NCBI RefSeq assembly: GCF_031157275.1
Contig: NZ_JAVIFW010000003.1
Coordinates: forward strand, 248,001-312,000
Direction of reading: 5' to 3'
Length of the DNA stretch: 64,000 nucleotides
Origin: Streptomyces sp. LHD-70
GTDB lineage: Bacteria; Actinomycetota; Actinomycetes; Streptomycetales; Streptomycetaceae
In this document: piece after piece, positions 25,879 to 34,909 of the stretch
Numbering within the stretch: the stretch's first letter is position 1
How the letters are laid out: each line of letters starts with the position of its first letter
Notes under the pieces: model-generated
Database searches by the model: none
Told to the model about the DNA's origin: nothing
The model's input: the letters and a program-made list of their open reading frames with translations, nothing else
Translations under genes and position numbers: made by a program

Positions 25879-27441
25879 ATGCCCACCTCGACCAGCAACA
25901 CCTACGACGCCGTGATCGTCGGCGGCGGCCACAACGGCCTCGTCGCCGCCGCCTACCTCGCCCGCGCCGGACGCCGTGTCCTCGTCCTGGAACGCCTCGA
26001 CCACACCGGCGGCGCCGCCGTGTCCCGTTACGCCTTCGAAGGGGTGGACGCGCGCCTCTCCCGGTACTCGTACCTGGTCAGCCTGTTGCCGAAGAAGGTC
26101 GTGCGGGACCTCGACCTGTCCTTCGCGGTCCGCAAGCGGGACGTTTCCTCGTACACGCCGGTCAGCCGCGGCGGCCGCGACACCGGGCTCCTCGTCACCG
26201 GGCAGGCCGCCCGCAATCGCGAGGGCTTCCGTGAACTCACCGGTTCCGAACGGGAGTTCACGTCCTGGCAGGAGTTCTACGCGAGGACGGCGCGGCTCGC
26301 CGAGCGCGTCTTCCCGTCCCTGACCGAACCGCTGCCCACCAGGGCCGAGCTGCGCGAGCGCATCGACGACGAGGCGGCCTGGCGGATGGTGTTCGAGGAG
26401 CCGATCGGCGCGGCGATCGAGGAGCACTTCGACGACGACCTCGTCCGCGGAGTGGCCCTCACGGACGCGCTGATCGGCACGTTCGCCGACGCCCACGATC
26501 CATCCCTGCGGCAGAACCGCTGCTTCCTCTACCACGTGGTCGGCGGCGGCACCGGCGACTGGGACGTGCCCGTCGGCGGCATGGGCGCGCTGACCGACGC
26601 ACTCGCCGAGTCCGCGCGCGCCGCGGGCGCCGACCTCCGCACCGGCCACGAGGTGCTGCACATCGACACCGACGGCAGCCGTGCCGAGGTCACCCACCGC
26701 ACCCCCGACGGCACCGAGGCCACGGTCACCGCACGGCACGTCCTCGTCAACGCCTCGCCCGAGGCCCTGGCGTCCCTGCTCGGCGAAACCCCGCCCGAGC
26801 CCCCGGCGGAGGGCGCCCAGCTCAAGGTCAACATGCTGCTCAAGCGGCTGCCCCGGCTCCGCGACAGCGCCGTCGACCCGCGCCGCGCCTTCGCCGGTAC
26901 GTTCCATGTCGCCGAGGGATACGGGCAGTTGGCCACCGCGTACGCCGAGGCGAGCGCGGGCCGGCTGCCCACCGCGCCCCCGTCGGAGATCTACTGCCAC
27001 TCCCTGACCGACCCGTCGATCCTCGGCGCGGAGCTCGCCGCCGAGGGCTACCAGACCCTCACCCTCTTCGGCCTGCACGCCCCGGCCCGCCTGTTCACCG
27101 CCGACAACGACGCGGCCCGCGAGGCACTCCTGAAGTCGACCCTCGCGCAGCTCGACTCCTACCTCGACGAGCCCCTCGCGGACTGCCTGGCGGAGGACGC
27201 GCAGGGCCGCCCGTGTATCGAGGCGAAGACCCCGCTCGACCTGGAACGGGACCTCAGGCTGCCCGGCGGCAACATCTTCCACCGCGACCTGTCGTTCCCG
27301 TACGCACAGGAGGGAACCGGGCGGTGGGGTGTGGAGACCTCGTACGCCAACGTCCTGCTGTGCGGGGCGGGCGCGGTGCGCGGCGGGGGCGTCAGCGGCA
27401 TTCCGGGACACAACGCCGCGATGGTCGTTCTGGGGCACTGA
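25879..27441 (+). CDS. CrtI-like NAD(P)/FAD-dependent oxidoreductase
   Basis: 520 residues from the ATG at MPTSTSN (a GTG 15 bases upstream is possible). The N-terminal dinucleotide-binding motif is DAVIVGGGHNGLVAAAYLAR, followed by RRVLVLERLDHTGGAAVS; the C-terminal FAD motif LLCGAGAVRGGGVSGIPGHN completes the phytoene desaturase/amine oxidase type fold. Family members include carotenoid desaturases, retinol saturase and uncharacterised actinobacterial enzymes. No carotenoid gene is nearby, so a substrate cannot be given. The gene stands alone between the kinase and a membrane protein. Confidence 0.88.
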   Translation: MPTSTSNTYDAVIVGGGHNGLVAAAYLARAGRRVLVLERLDHTGGAAVSRYAFEGVDARLSRYSYLVSLLPKKVVRDLDLSFAVRKRDVSSYTPVSRGGRDTGLLVTGQAARNREGFRELTGSEREFTSWQEFYARTARLAERVFPSLTEPLPTRAELRERIDDEAAWRMVFEEPIGAAIEEHFDDDLVRGVALTDALIGTFADAHDPSLRQNRCFLYHVVGGGTGDWDVPVGGMGALTDALAESARAAGADLRTGHEVLHIDTDGSRAEVTHRTPDGTEATVTARHVLVNASPEALASLLGETPPEPPAEGAQLKVNMLLKRLPRLRDSAVDPRRAFAGTFHVAEGYGQLATAYAEASAGRLPTAPPSEIYCHSLTDPSILGAELAAEGYQTLTLFGLHAPARLFTADNDAAREALLKSTLAQLDSYLDEPLADCLAEDAQGRPCIEAKTPLDLERDLRLPGGNIFHRDLSFPYAQEGTGRWGVETSYANVLLCGAGAVRGGGVSGIPGHNAAMVVLGH

Positions 27442-27525
27442 CCAGGGGCGGAGGAGGCCCGGCCGGTGTGAAAGGGTGACCCGACGGCGGAACGTGCAAG
27501 GTCTGCCCGCCGGGGAGGGAGAACC

Positions 27526-28419
27526 GTGAGCACTGGCCAGGTCCGCACCATGGTGAGCCTGATGGCGCAGGGGGCGCCCGTCGAGGTCACCAGCATGTGG
27601 GCGACCGTGGGCAAACTGTCCCGACTCGCGCACCTCGGTGAGCAGTTCGGCTACCAGTACGCCGACGCCCGCTATGTCAGCAAGGGCACCCAGCTCCTGA
27701 TGGTCCCCGACACGCAGCCGCAGGCGCAGCAGCGTGCGCAGCAGGCGTGGGCGCAGTTCCCGCAGGCGGCGGCCGGCGGTCAGCTGCCGCCGCTGCCGCA
27801 GCAGGCGCCCGAACTCCTCAAGACGCAGGTCCACTTCGACCTCAGCGGCCGGCACAACGAGAAGCGCCGCGTCCTGGCGGTCATCCCGATCACGGTCGTG
27901 GTGCTGCTGCGTCTGATGCGGGACGGTGCGGACGCGGCGGCGTTCTGGATCCCGTTCTGGGTTTTCGCGATGTGCCTGGCTGTGGGGATGGTGTTCTACC
28001 ACCGCAAGCAGCACGCCAAGTACGGGGCGCAGTTGCAGGCGGCCGGGTATGTGCAGGTCCCTGACCCGACGGGCCGGGTGCATTACGTCCCTGCGGGCAG
28101 CTCGCTCGCGGCCCATGCGGTGCCGATGGGGCCGCCTGCTGGGCAGGTTCCGCCGCAACAGCAACAGCCGTACGGCGGGCAGCAGTTCGGCAACCAGGCG
28201 CCGCAGGTTGCGCAGCAGCAGTATCAGCAGCAGCCGCCGCCGCAGCAGTATCAGCAGCAGGAGCCGCAGCAGTACCAGCAGCAGCCTTACGCGCCGCAGC
28301 CCCAGCAGCAGCCCCAGCCTCCGGCTTACGGTCAGCAGCAGCCGTACGGCGGTCAGCCGCAGCAGCAGCCGTACGGGCAGCAGGCGCCGTATGGACAGCA
28401 GCCTCCGCAGCAGTACTGA
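27526..28419 (+). CDS. Gln/Pro-rich membrane protein
   Basis: 297 residues from a GTG behind GGGGAGGGAG. Residues 1-100 are soluble. Two membrane helices follow, around VLAVIPITVVVLLRL and FWIPFWVFAMCLAVGMVFY (about residues 124-165). The last ~100 residues are a low-complexity tail of QQQ, QYQQQ, PYGGQ and PYGQQ units with many Tyr, the sort of Tyr/Gln-rich segment that stays disordered and may self-associate. No family is assigned. A role at the membrane is supported only by the helices. Confidence 0.8.
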   Translation: MSTGQVRTMVSLMAQGAPVEVTSMWATVGKLSRLAHLGEQFGYQYADARYVSKGTQLLMVPDTQPQAQQRAQQAWAQFPQAAAGGQLPPLPQQAPELLKTQVHFDLSGRHNEKRRVLAVIPITVVVLLRLMRDGADAAAFWIPFWVFAMCLAVGMVFYHRKQHAKYGAQLQAAGYVQVPDPTGRVHYVPAGSSLAAHAVPMGPPAGQVPPQQQQPYGGQQFGNQAPQVAQQQYQQQPPPQQYQQQEPQQYQQQPYAPQPQQQPQPPAYGQQQPYGGQPQQQPYGQQAPYGQQPPQQY

Positions 28420-28499
28420 GGTCGGGCCGGGCGGGCCAGGGCGTTCCTTTCCCCTGCCCGCCCCTTCCCGAAAGTCCTGCGGACAGCGGCACCGCAGAT

Positions 28500-28512
28500 C
28501 GCCCTTCGGGCG
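28500..28512. terminator. Short hairpin between convergent genes
   Basis: CGCCC-TTC-GGGCG lies 80 bases after the stop of the Gln-rich protein gene and before the end of the convergent serine hydrolase gene. It is followed by the phrase ACGCCGGACGGGCTGAAA, common at Streptomyces gene ends. Confidence 0.4.
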
Positions 28513-28551
28513 CGTCCTCACACGCCGGACGGGCTGAAATAGGGGCCCGTC

Positions 28552-30362
28552 TCAGTCCGACGACCGCCCCCACCCGACCGCCACAACCCCCGCCGCATCC
28601 CCCGGACGGGCCTCGTCGAAGACCGTCCGTGCTCCGTCCTCCACCCGCACCCCGTCCACGTACACCCCCCGCCCCACGTACAACCGATCCGTGGCGTACC
28701 GCCACCGCAGCCGGACCTGACCGCCCCGCCACCGTGCGAGATCCGCCGTCAGGCGGTGCCAGACGCGGCCCGCGTAGCCCGAGACGGAACCGGACGTGTG
28801 GTGCTCGGGTTCCTGACCGGCGCGGCGGGTCGTGAAGGGCACCGGGTGCCAGGTCGTGCCCCCGTCGTCGGACGCCTCCAAGTGCAGCCGGTCGGAGCCG
28901 GGCTCGGTGTCCCACCACAGGGAGCAGCGCAGCCGGGCGCGGGTGGAGGAGAGGCCGAGGTCGGGGAGCGTGAGCGTGGCCGTGGTCGAGCCCGCCATGC
29001 CGGAGTACCAGGCGGTGCGGCCGTGGGCCGGTCGTACGGGAACGGCGCGGGCGAGCCGGTTCGCCGCGGCCACCCGGGGCGCCGAGCCCGAGCGCCAACT
29101 CCGCGCCGGATGAACGGAGTTGCCGAGCATCACCAGGAACGAGTCGGTGGTCGGGTCGAGGACCAGGCAGGTGCCGGTGAAGCCGGTGTGGCCCGCGGTG
29201 CGCGGGGTGGCCATCGCGCCCATGTACCAGTGCTGGTAGAGCTCGAAGCCGAGGCCGTGCTCGTCGCCCGGGAAGTCGGTGTTGAAGTCGGTGAACATCA
29301 GCTCCACCGACTCCGGCCGCAGGATCCGGGCCCGGCCGTACGAACCGCCGTTGAGCAGCGTGCGCCCGAGCACGGCGAGGTCCCAGGCGCAGGAGAACAC
29401 GCCCGCGTGCCCGGCGACCCCGCCGAGGCTGAAGGCGTTCTCGTCGTGCACCTCGCCCCAGACCAGTCCGCGTTCGAGTCCTGACCAGGGCTGCCGGGCG
29501 TCCTCGGTCGCGGCGATCTTCGGGCGCCAGGACGCGGGCGGGTTGTAGCGGGTGCGGCGCATGCCGAGCGGTGCCGTGATCTCGTCGCGGAGCAGGGCGT
29601 CGAGCGGCCGTCCGGTGATCTTCTCCAGGACCAGCTGGAGGGAGATCAGGTTGAGGTCCGAGTAGAGATAGGCCGTGCCGGGCGGGGCGAGCAGCTGCTC
29701 GTCCCAGATGAGCTGGAGCTTGCCCTCGTACGTCGGCTCCTTGTAGAGCGGGATCCAGGCGCGGAACCCGGACGTGTGCGTGAGGAGTTGGCGTACCGTC
29801 ACGTGCTGTTTGCCGCCGGAGCCGAACTCCGGCAGATGCTGCGCCACCCGGTCCTCGAGCCCCAGTTCGCCCCGCTCGATCTGCTGGACGGCCAGGATGG
29901 ACGTGAACAGCTTGGAGACGGACGCCAGGTCGTAGACCGTGTCGGCGGCGGCCGGGATCTGCTGCTGGGCGGGAACTCCACACCGGTGTCGGTCTTCTCC
30001 TCGTACGCGGAGTAGCGCACGGCCATGCCGATCGGCTGGTGCAGCGCCACCGTTCCGCCGCGCCCGGCGAGGAGCACAGCGCCCGCGTACCAGGGATGCC
30101 TGGGCGAGGGGCCGAGGAACTTCTCGGCGTCCGCGACGAGTTGGCGCAGCTCGCCGGGGAGCAGCCCGGCGCGTTCGGCGGAGCCGTGGCGGAGTGTGGG
30201 CCGGTCGCCGGGGGCGTCGGGCGCGGCCTCCGGTGGGGCCGCCGCCGCGGGGCCCGCGGGGAAGGGGGCGAGCGCGACCGCCCCGCCCAGGGCCATCAGG
30301 CCGGTGCCGAGGCGGCGCCGGGTGAGGCCTCGTCTGTCGCCGTCCGCGCGGCCTTCCCCCAT
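28552..30362 (-). pseudogene. Frameshifted secreted serine hydrolase (beta-lactamase/class C fold) with jelly-roll C-domain
   Basis: Two frames together make one protein of about 603 residues. The first (from ATG 30362) has a Tat-type signal, TRRRLGTGLMALGG with APAAAAP-like end, and runs to AYEEKTDTGVEFPP. The second resumes at QQIPAAADTVYDLASVSK and runs to 28552. One base appears to be missing near 29966-29974. The second frame carries the catalytic motifs: SVSK (Ser and Lys of SxxK), YSDLN (YxN) and GHTG. The last ~150 residues resemble an immune-inhibitor-A type jelly-roll (DGGTTWHPVPF, LRWRYATDRLYVGRGVYVDG). Without the missing base only a short inactive N-terminal product would form, unless this is a sequence error. 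Confidence 0.75.
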
Positions 30363-30380
30363 GTGCCCGCCTCCCCGCGT

Positions 30381-30421
30381 GAAAGTATCTTTCGTACGCG
30401 CCCTCGACAGCTGAAACTTTC
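30381..30421. promoter_or_regulatory. Two GAAA-n-TTTC palindromes upstream of the serine hydrolase
   Basis: GAAAG-TAT-CTTTC (30381-30393) is a perfect dyad 19 bases before the serine hydrolase ATG; GAAA-C-TTTC (30413-30421) is a second, shorter one. Paired sites at this position suggest a repressor. RpiR/MurR-type cell-wall-sugar regulators bind GAAA/TTTC dyads, but this link is a guess. Confidence 0.45.
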
Positions 30422-30478
30422 TTGCCGGGCCTGGTCGGTGTCAACCCCGTGAGCCGAAGTGGCGGCAGCCGCAGGGAA

Positions 30479-30495
30479 TCTGACACTGCATCAGA
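30479..30495. promoter_or_regulatory. 17-bp palindrome, copy 1 (TCTGA-N7-TCAGA)
   Basis: TCTGACACTGCATCAGA lies 43-59 bases before the IpdC-like start. A site with the same length, half-sites and flanking AA/AA bases lies at 47149-47165 in the fadD19/echA19-like promoter. No regulator is known to me for this motif. Confidence 0.5.
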
Positions 30496-30537
30496 AAATC
30501 TCTTCCGTCGGCCGACGCGCTGCGGCATCCTGCGCGC

Positions 30538-31653
30538 ATGCAGACGGAGCTGAGCAAGAAACTCGGAGTCGAGCACGCCATCTTCGGCTTCACGCCCTTC
30601 CCCGCGGTGGCCGCCGCCATCAGCAGGGCCGGCGGTTTCGGCGTGCTCGGAGCAGTCCGCTACACCGCCCCCGACGACCTCAAACGCGACCTCGACTGGG
30701 TGCACGCCCACACCGACGGCAAGCCCTACGGCCTGGACGTGGTGATGCCCGCCAAGAAGGTCGAAGCCAAAGGGAATCAAACACTGTCCGAGGCCGATGT
30801 CGAGGCGATGATCCCGGCCGGGCACCGGGAGTTCGTCCAGGCCACCCTCGCCAAGCACGGCGTACCCGAACTCGCCGAGGGGGAGGCCTCCGGCTGGCGC
30901 ATCACGGGCTGGATGGAACAGGTCGCCCGCAGCCAGCTCGACGTCGCCTTCGACTACCCGATCAAACTCCTCGCCAACGCCCTCGGCTCGCCGCCCGCCG
31001 ACGTCATCGAGCGCGCCCACGCCCACGGCATCCTCGTCGCCGCCCTCGCGGGCAGCGCCCGGCACGCGCGCAAGCACGCCGACGCCGGGATCGACATCGT
31101 CGTCGCGCAGGGCTACGAGGCGGGCGGCCACACCGGCGAGATCGCCTCCATGGTGCTCACACCCGACGCGGTCGAGGCGGTCGCCCCGCTCCCCGTCCTC
31201 GCCGCCGGCGGCATCGGCAGCGGCGAACAGATCGCCGCCGCACTGGCGTTGGGCGCGCAGGGCGTGTGGACCGGCTCCATCTGGCTCACCACCACCGAGG
31301 CCGACCTGCACTCCCGCAAGCTCACCGAGAAACTCCTCGCGGCCACCTCGTCCGACACGGTCCGCTCCCGCGCCCTCACCGGCAAACCCGCGCGCCAGCT
31401 CCGCACCGAGTGGACCGACGCCTGGGACGACCCGGCCGGCCCCGGCGCCCTGCCGATGCCCCTCCAGGGCCTGCTCGTCGCGGAGGCTGTGTCCCGGATC
31501 CAGAAGTACGAGGTGGACGCGCTCCTCGGTACGCCGGTGGGGCAGATCGTCGGCCGGATGAACGCCGAGCGGAGCGTGCGGGGTGTCTTCGACGAGCTGA
31601 CTCGGGGGTTCGAGCGGGCGATCGATCGGATCAATCGGATAGCGGGCCGTTGA
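30538..31653 (+). CDS. NAD(P)H-dependent flavin oxidoreductase, nitronate monooxygenase/IpdC-like
   Basis: 371 residues with an FMN-binding TIM barrel. Seen: early AIFGFTPFPAVAAAISRAGGFGVLG, mid GIDIVVAQGYEAGGHTGEI, and the phosphate-binding loop PVLAAGGIGSGEQIAAALALGAQGVWTG. This is the nitronate monooxygenase / 2-nitropropane dioxygenase superfamily, which also holds IpdC (Rv3553), a flavoenzyme needed for breakdown of the last steroid rings. The IpdC reading is favoured by the 17-bp palindrome shared with the fadD19/echA19-like promoter, but it is an inference; a nitroalkane-oxidising role cannot be excluded. No clear Shine-Dalgarno is visible before the ATG. Confidence 0.82.
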   Translation: MQTELSKKLGVEHAIFGFTPFPAVAAAISRAGGFGVLGAVRYTAPDDLKRDLDWVHAHTDGKPYGLDVVMPAKKVEAKGNQTLSEADVEAMIPAGHREFVQATLAKHGVPELAEGEASGWRITGWMEQVARSQLDVAFDYPIKLLANALGSPPADVIERAHAHGILVAALAGSARHARKHADAGIDIVVAQGYEAGGHTGEIASMVLTPDAVEAVAPLPVLAAGGIGSGEQIAAALALGAQGVWTGSIWLTTTEADLHSRKLTEKLLAATSSDTVRSRALTGKPARQLRTEWTDAWDDPAGPGALPMPLQGLLVAEAVSRIQKYEVDALLGTPVGQIVGRMNAERSVRGVFDELTRGFERAIDRINRIAGR

Positions 31654-31734
31654 GCCGCGCTCCCCTGTTTCGTTGTTTTCCGCGGGCAGGTGGGGGCTGG
31701 TCGCGCCCACGCGGCGGAGCCGCATATGTCACAG

Positions 31735-31805
31735 CCCCGCGCCCCTGAGGGGCCCGGGAGATGGCGCACGAAGTGCCCATCTCAGGGGCGCGGGGAACTG
31801 CGCGA
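31735..31805. repeat. Long inverted-repeat element (15-bp perfect arms)
   Basis: CCCCGCGCCCCTGAG (31735-31749) and CTCAGGGGCGCGGGG (31791-31805) pair perfectly, and an inner dyad (GAGATGG...CCATCTC) extends the stem. The flanks GCTGGTCGCGC and GAACTGCGCGAGCAACCACG are those of a Streptomyces dispersed repeat. It lies between the IpdC-like and acyl-CoA synthetase genes and probably ends the former's transcript. Confidence 0.6.
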
Positions 31806-31865
31806 GCAACCACGACGAAAGCCGCACCCGGCCAGGAACAGAACTCCGCAGAAGGGATGCCGCAC

Positions 31866-33416
31866 ATGCCCGACCACCCCAACGGCTTCTGGGCGCAGGC
31901 CCAAGCCGACCAGGACCGCACGGTCCTGCACGCCCCGGACGGGGAAGAATGGTCCGCAGCCCGCCTGCACGCCGCCGCCAACCGGATGGTCCACGCCCTC
32001 CGCGAGGCGGGCCTCGAAAAGGGGGACGCCTTCGCCGTCGTCCTCCCCAACGGAGTGGAGTTCTTCACCGCCTACCTCGCCGCCGCCCAGGCCGGCTTCT
32101 ACCTGGTCCCCGTCAACCATCACCTCGTCGGCCCCGAGATCGCCTGGATCGTCTCCGACTCCGGTGCCAAGGTCCTCATCGCCCACGAGCGCTTCGCCGA
32201 CGCCGCCCGCGCCGCCGCCGACGAGGCGAAGCTCCCCGACAGTCGGCGGTACGCGGTCGGCACGGTCGAGGGATTCCGTCCGTACGACCGACTCCTGGAC
32301 GGGCAGCCCGAGTCCGCGCCCGCCGAACGGACCCTCGGCTGGGTCATGAACTACACCTCGGGCACCACCGGCCGCCCCCGGGGCATCCGCCGCCCGCTCT
32401 CCGGAAAGCTCCCCGAGGAGTCGTACCTCGGCGGGTTCCTCGGCATCTTCGGCGTCAAGCCCTTCGACGGCAACGTCCACCTCGTCTGCTCGCCGCTCTA
32501 CCACACGGCCGTGCTGCAGTTCGCGGGCGCGTCGCTGCACATCGGGCACCCGCTCGTCCTGATGGACAAGTGGACGCCCGAGGAGATGCTGCGCCTCATC
32601 GACCGGCACTCCTGCACGCACACGCACATGGTCCCCACCCAGTTCCACCGGCTGCTCGCGCTGCCGCAGGAGACCAAGGACCGGTACGACGTGTCCTCGA
32701 TGCGGCACGCCATCCACGGCGCCGCGCCCTGCCCGGACCATGTGAAGCGGGCCATGATCGACTGGTGGGGGAGCTGCGTCGAGGAGTACTACGCGGCCAG
32801 CGAGGGCGGCGGCGCCTTCGCCACCGCCGAGGACTGGCTGAAGAAGCCCGGCACCGTCGGCAAGGCCTGGCCGATCAGCGAACTCGCCGTCTTCGACGAC
32901 GACGGCAACCGGCTGCCGCCCGGCGAACTCGGCACCGTCTACATGAAGATGTCGACCGGCGGCTTCGCCTACCACAAGGACGAGGACAAGACCCGGAAGA
33001 ACCGGATCGGGGACTTCTTCACCGTGGGCGACCTCGGCGTCCTCGACGAGGACGGCTATCTCTTCCTGCGCGACCGCAAGATCGACATGATCATCTCCGG
33101 GGGCGTCAACATCTACCCGGCGGAGATCGAGTCGGTGCTCCTCGGCCACCCCGCCGTCGCCGACGCCGCCGCGTTCGGCATCCCGCACGACGACTGGGGC
33201 GAGGAGGTCAAGGCCGTCGTCGAGGTCGCCGACGGCCACACCTCCGGGGACGCGCTCGCCACCGACATCCTCGCCCACTGCGAGGAACGCCTCGCCGGCT
33301 ACAAGCGGCCCAAGTCCGTCGACTTCATCGCCGCGATGCCCCGCGACCCCAACGGCAAGCTCTACAAACGACGGCTGCGCGCACCGTACTGGGAGGGCCG
33401 CGAACGCGCACTCTGA
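31866..33416 (+). CDS. Acyl-CoA synthetase (FadD family)
   Basis: 516 residues. The start is at MPDHPNGFWAQAQADQ, with GAAGGG nine bases upstream; an in-frame ATG nine bases earlier lies too close to that site. Adenylation motifs: P-loop YTSGTTGRPRG, APTQFH-type VPTQFHRLLALP, YYAASEGGGAF, YLFLRDRKIDMIISGGVNIYPAEIE, and the catalytic-Lys C-terminus DPNGKLYKRRL. It activates a carboxylic acid with ATP and CoA. Resemblance is to mycobacterial FadD4-type ligases, substrate unknown. The context (IpdC-like upstream, P450 and other acyl-CoA ligases downstream) fits lipid or steroid acid catabolism, but this is inference. Confidence 0.88.
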   Translation: MPDHPNGFWAQAQADQDRTVLHAPDGEEWSAARLHAAANRMVHALREAGLEKGDAFAVVLPNGVEFFTAYLAAAQAGFYLVPVNHHLVGPEIAWIVSDSGAKVLIAHERFADAARAAADEAKLPDSRRYAVGTVEGFRPYDRLLDGQPESAPAERTLGWVMNYTSGTTGRPRGIRRPLSGKLPEESYLGGFLGIFGVKPFDGNVHLVCSPLYHTAVLQFAGASLHIGHPLVLMDKWTPEEMLRLIDRHSCTHTHMVPTQFHRLLALPQETKDRYDVSSMRHAIHGAAPCPDHVKRAMIDWWGSCVEEYYAASEGGGAFATAEDWLKKPGTVGKAWPISELAVFDDDGNRLPPGELGTVYMKMSTGGFAYHKDEDKTRKNRIGDFFTVGDLGVLDEDGYLFLRDRKIDMIISGGVNIYPAEIESVLLGHPAVADAAAFGIPHDDWGEEVKAVVEVADGHTSGDALATDILAHCEERLAGYKRPKSVDFIAAMPRDPNGKLYKRRLRAPYWEGRERAL

Positions 33417-33542
33417 GGACTGTCCGCGCGGCCGGGCTCCGGTACGACACCGCTGGTCACAGCCGTGTGGGCCACCTCGCGAACCGTGCGTGTCGGGCCA
33501 ATTCGGGCAGCGGATCACGCGGTCGCCTGAGAGCGTGTGCTC

Positions 33543-34643
33543 ATGGCTTCACAACCCGGTCCGCTCACCAAGGTCGGCACGATCGTGGTGCCCCTGCTCG
33601 CCGTCGTCGTCCTCGTCTTCACCTGGGGACGCGATCTGCCGGGGCCCGTCGTGGTGCTTGTCGCGGTCGTCCTCGCGGGCGCGGTGCTCTCCGCCGTGCA
33701 CCATGCCGAGGTCGTCGCGCACAAGGTCGGCGAACCCTTCGGGTCGCTGGTGCTCGCGGTCGCCGTGACCGTCATCGAAGTGGCCCTGATCGTCACCCTG
33801 ATGGCCGACGGCGGGGCCAAGACGTCCTCGCTGGCCCGGGACACCGTGTTCGCCGCTGTGATGATCACCTGCAACGGCATCGTCGGCCTCGCCCTGCTCG
33901 TCGGCGCCTGGCGCGGCGGCGTCGCGCCCTTCAGCACCGAGGGCACCGTCGCCGCCATCGCCACCATGGCGACCCTCGCCACGCTCAGCCTGGTCCTGCC
34001 GACGTTCACCACCAGCAAGCCGGGGCCGGAGTTCACCGGCGCCCAACTCGCCTTCGCCGCCGTCGTATCGCTCGCGGTGTACGGGCTCTTCGTGGCCATG
34101 CAGACCGTCCGGCACCGTGAGTACTTCCTGCCCGTCACCCGCGACGGCGAGGTCCTGGACGAGGAGGACATCGCCCACCCGCCCAGCGACAAGGAGGCGC
34201 TTCTCAGCCTCGGCATGCTGCTCATCGCCCTGGTCGCGGTGGTCGGCGACACCAAGACCATCTCGCCGGTCATCGAGTCCGGCGTCGAGGCGGCGGGTCT
34301 GCCGCAGGCCTTCGTCGGCGTGATCATCGCGCTGATGGTGCTGCTCCCCGAGACCCTCGCCGCGCACCGCTCCGCGCTCCGCGACCGTACCCAGATCAGC
34401 CTCAACCTCGCGCACGGCTCCGCCATCGCGAGCATCGGCCTCACCATCCCGGCGATCGCCATCGCCTCCATCTGGATGGAAGGACCGCTGGTCCTCGGCC
34501 TCGGCCCGACGCACATGGTGATGCTCGCCCTGACTGTGGTGGTGAGCATCCTGACCTTGGTCACGGGCCGCGCGACGCTGCTGCAGGGCGGCCTGCACCT
34601 GGTGCTGTTCGCCTCGTTCGTGTTCCTGGCGATCAGCCCCTGA
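33543..34643 (+). CDS. Calcium:proton antiporter (ChaA/CaCA family)
   Basis: 366 residues and about 11 predicted membrane helices. Both alpha-repeat motifs of the cation:H+ exchangers are visible: VGEPFGSLVLAVAVTVIEVA in the first half and LPETLAAHRSALRDRTQISL with NLAHGSAIASIGLTIP in the second. An acidic cytoplasmic loop (GEVLDEEDIAHPPSDKEALL) separates them. It would export Ca2+ or Na+ in exchange for protons across the cell membrane. The ATG is preferred over a GTG six bases earlier. Its end overlaps the convergent ferredoxin gene by 11 bases. Confidence 0.92.
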   Translation: MASQPGPLTKVGTIVVPLLAVVVLVFTWGRDLPGPVVVLVAVVLAGAVLSAVHHAEVVAHKVGEPFGSLVLAVAVTVIEVALIVTLMADGGAKTSSLARDTVFAAVMITCNGIVGLALLVGAWRGGVAPFSTEGTVAAIATMATLATLSLVLPTFTTSKPGPEFTGAQLAFAAVVSLAVYGLFVAMQTVRHREYFLPVTRDGEVLDEEDIAHPPSDKEALLSLGMLLIALVAVVGDTKTISPVIESGVEAAGLPQAFVGVIIALMVLLPETLAAHRSALRDRTQISLNLAHGSAIASIGLTIPAIAIASIWMEGPLVLGLGPTHMVMLALTVVVSILTLVTGRATLLQGGLHLVLFASFVFLAISP

Positions 34644-34836
34644 CCGTGATGGCGGCCGCCGGGCAGAGCCCCGCCGCCAGCCGGGCCGCGGCGCGCTGTC
34701 CGGGTCCCGGCCGAGGGGTGAGCAGCAGCACGCGGCCGTCCTCGTCGTCCTGGTCGAAGACCTCGGGCGCGGTCAGGGCGCACATGCCGGAACCGGCGCA
34801 GCGCTCGCGGTCGACGGTGAGCTCGGTGGATTCCAT
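34633..34836 (-). CDS. 3Fe-4S ferredoxin partner of the P450
   Basis: 67 residues. The cluster ligands are Cys13 and Cys19 (RCAGSGMC, lacking the Cys between them that a 4Fe-4S site would need) and Cys58 in GLCPAAAI, the pattern of SoyB-type 3Fe-4S ferredoxins. It begins MESTELTVDRER with an AGGAAGAGG-type site upstream. It lies 73 bases downstream of the P450 gene on the same strand, so it almost certainly delivers electrons to it. The short spacer between the genes contains three copies of a 17-base phrase ending in GTCCTC or a close variant (34857-34905). Confidence 0.88.
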   Translation of the reverse strand: MESTELTVDRERCAGSGMCALTAPEVFDQDDEDGRVLLLTPRPGPGQRAAARLAAGLCPAAAITVRG

Positions 34837-34909
34837 GACCCTCTTCCTCTCCTCTGCCGTCCGGCGTGTCCTCTGCCGTCCGGCGTGTCCTCTGTCGTCC
34901 GGCGCGTGT

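Noticed and set aside
28552..31725. Minus-strand open frame of about 1,057 codons
   Set aside because: Only its last part is the serine hydrolase; the upstream part is antisense to the IpdC-like gene and comes from the frameshift plus GC-rich chance openness.
31757..31865. N-terminal extension of the acyl-CoA synthetase from 31761
   Set aside because: It would run through the long inverted-repeat element and lacks a ribosome site.
34857..34905. Minus-strand small gene between ferredoxin and P450
   Set aside because: The short stretch is a triplicated 17-base phrase with no start and ribosome site of its own.
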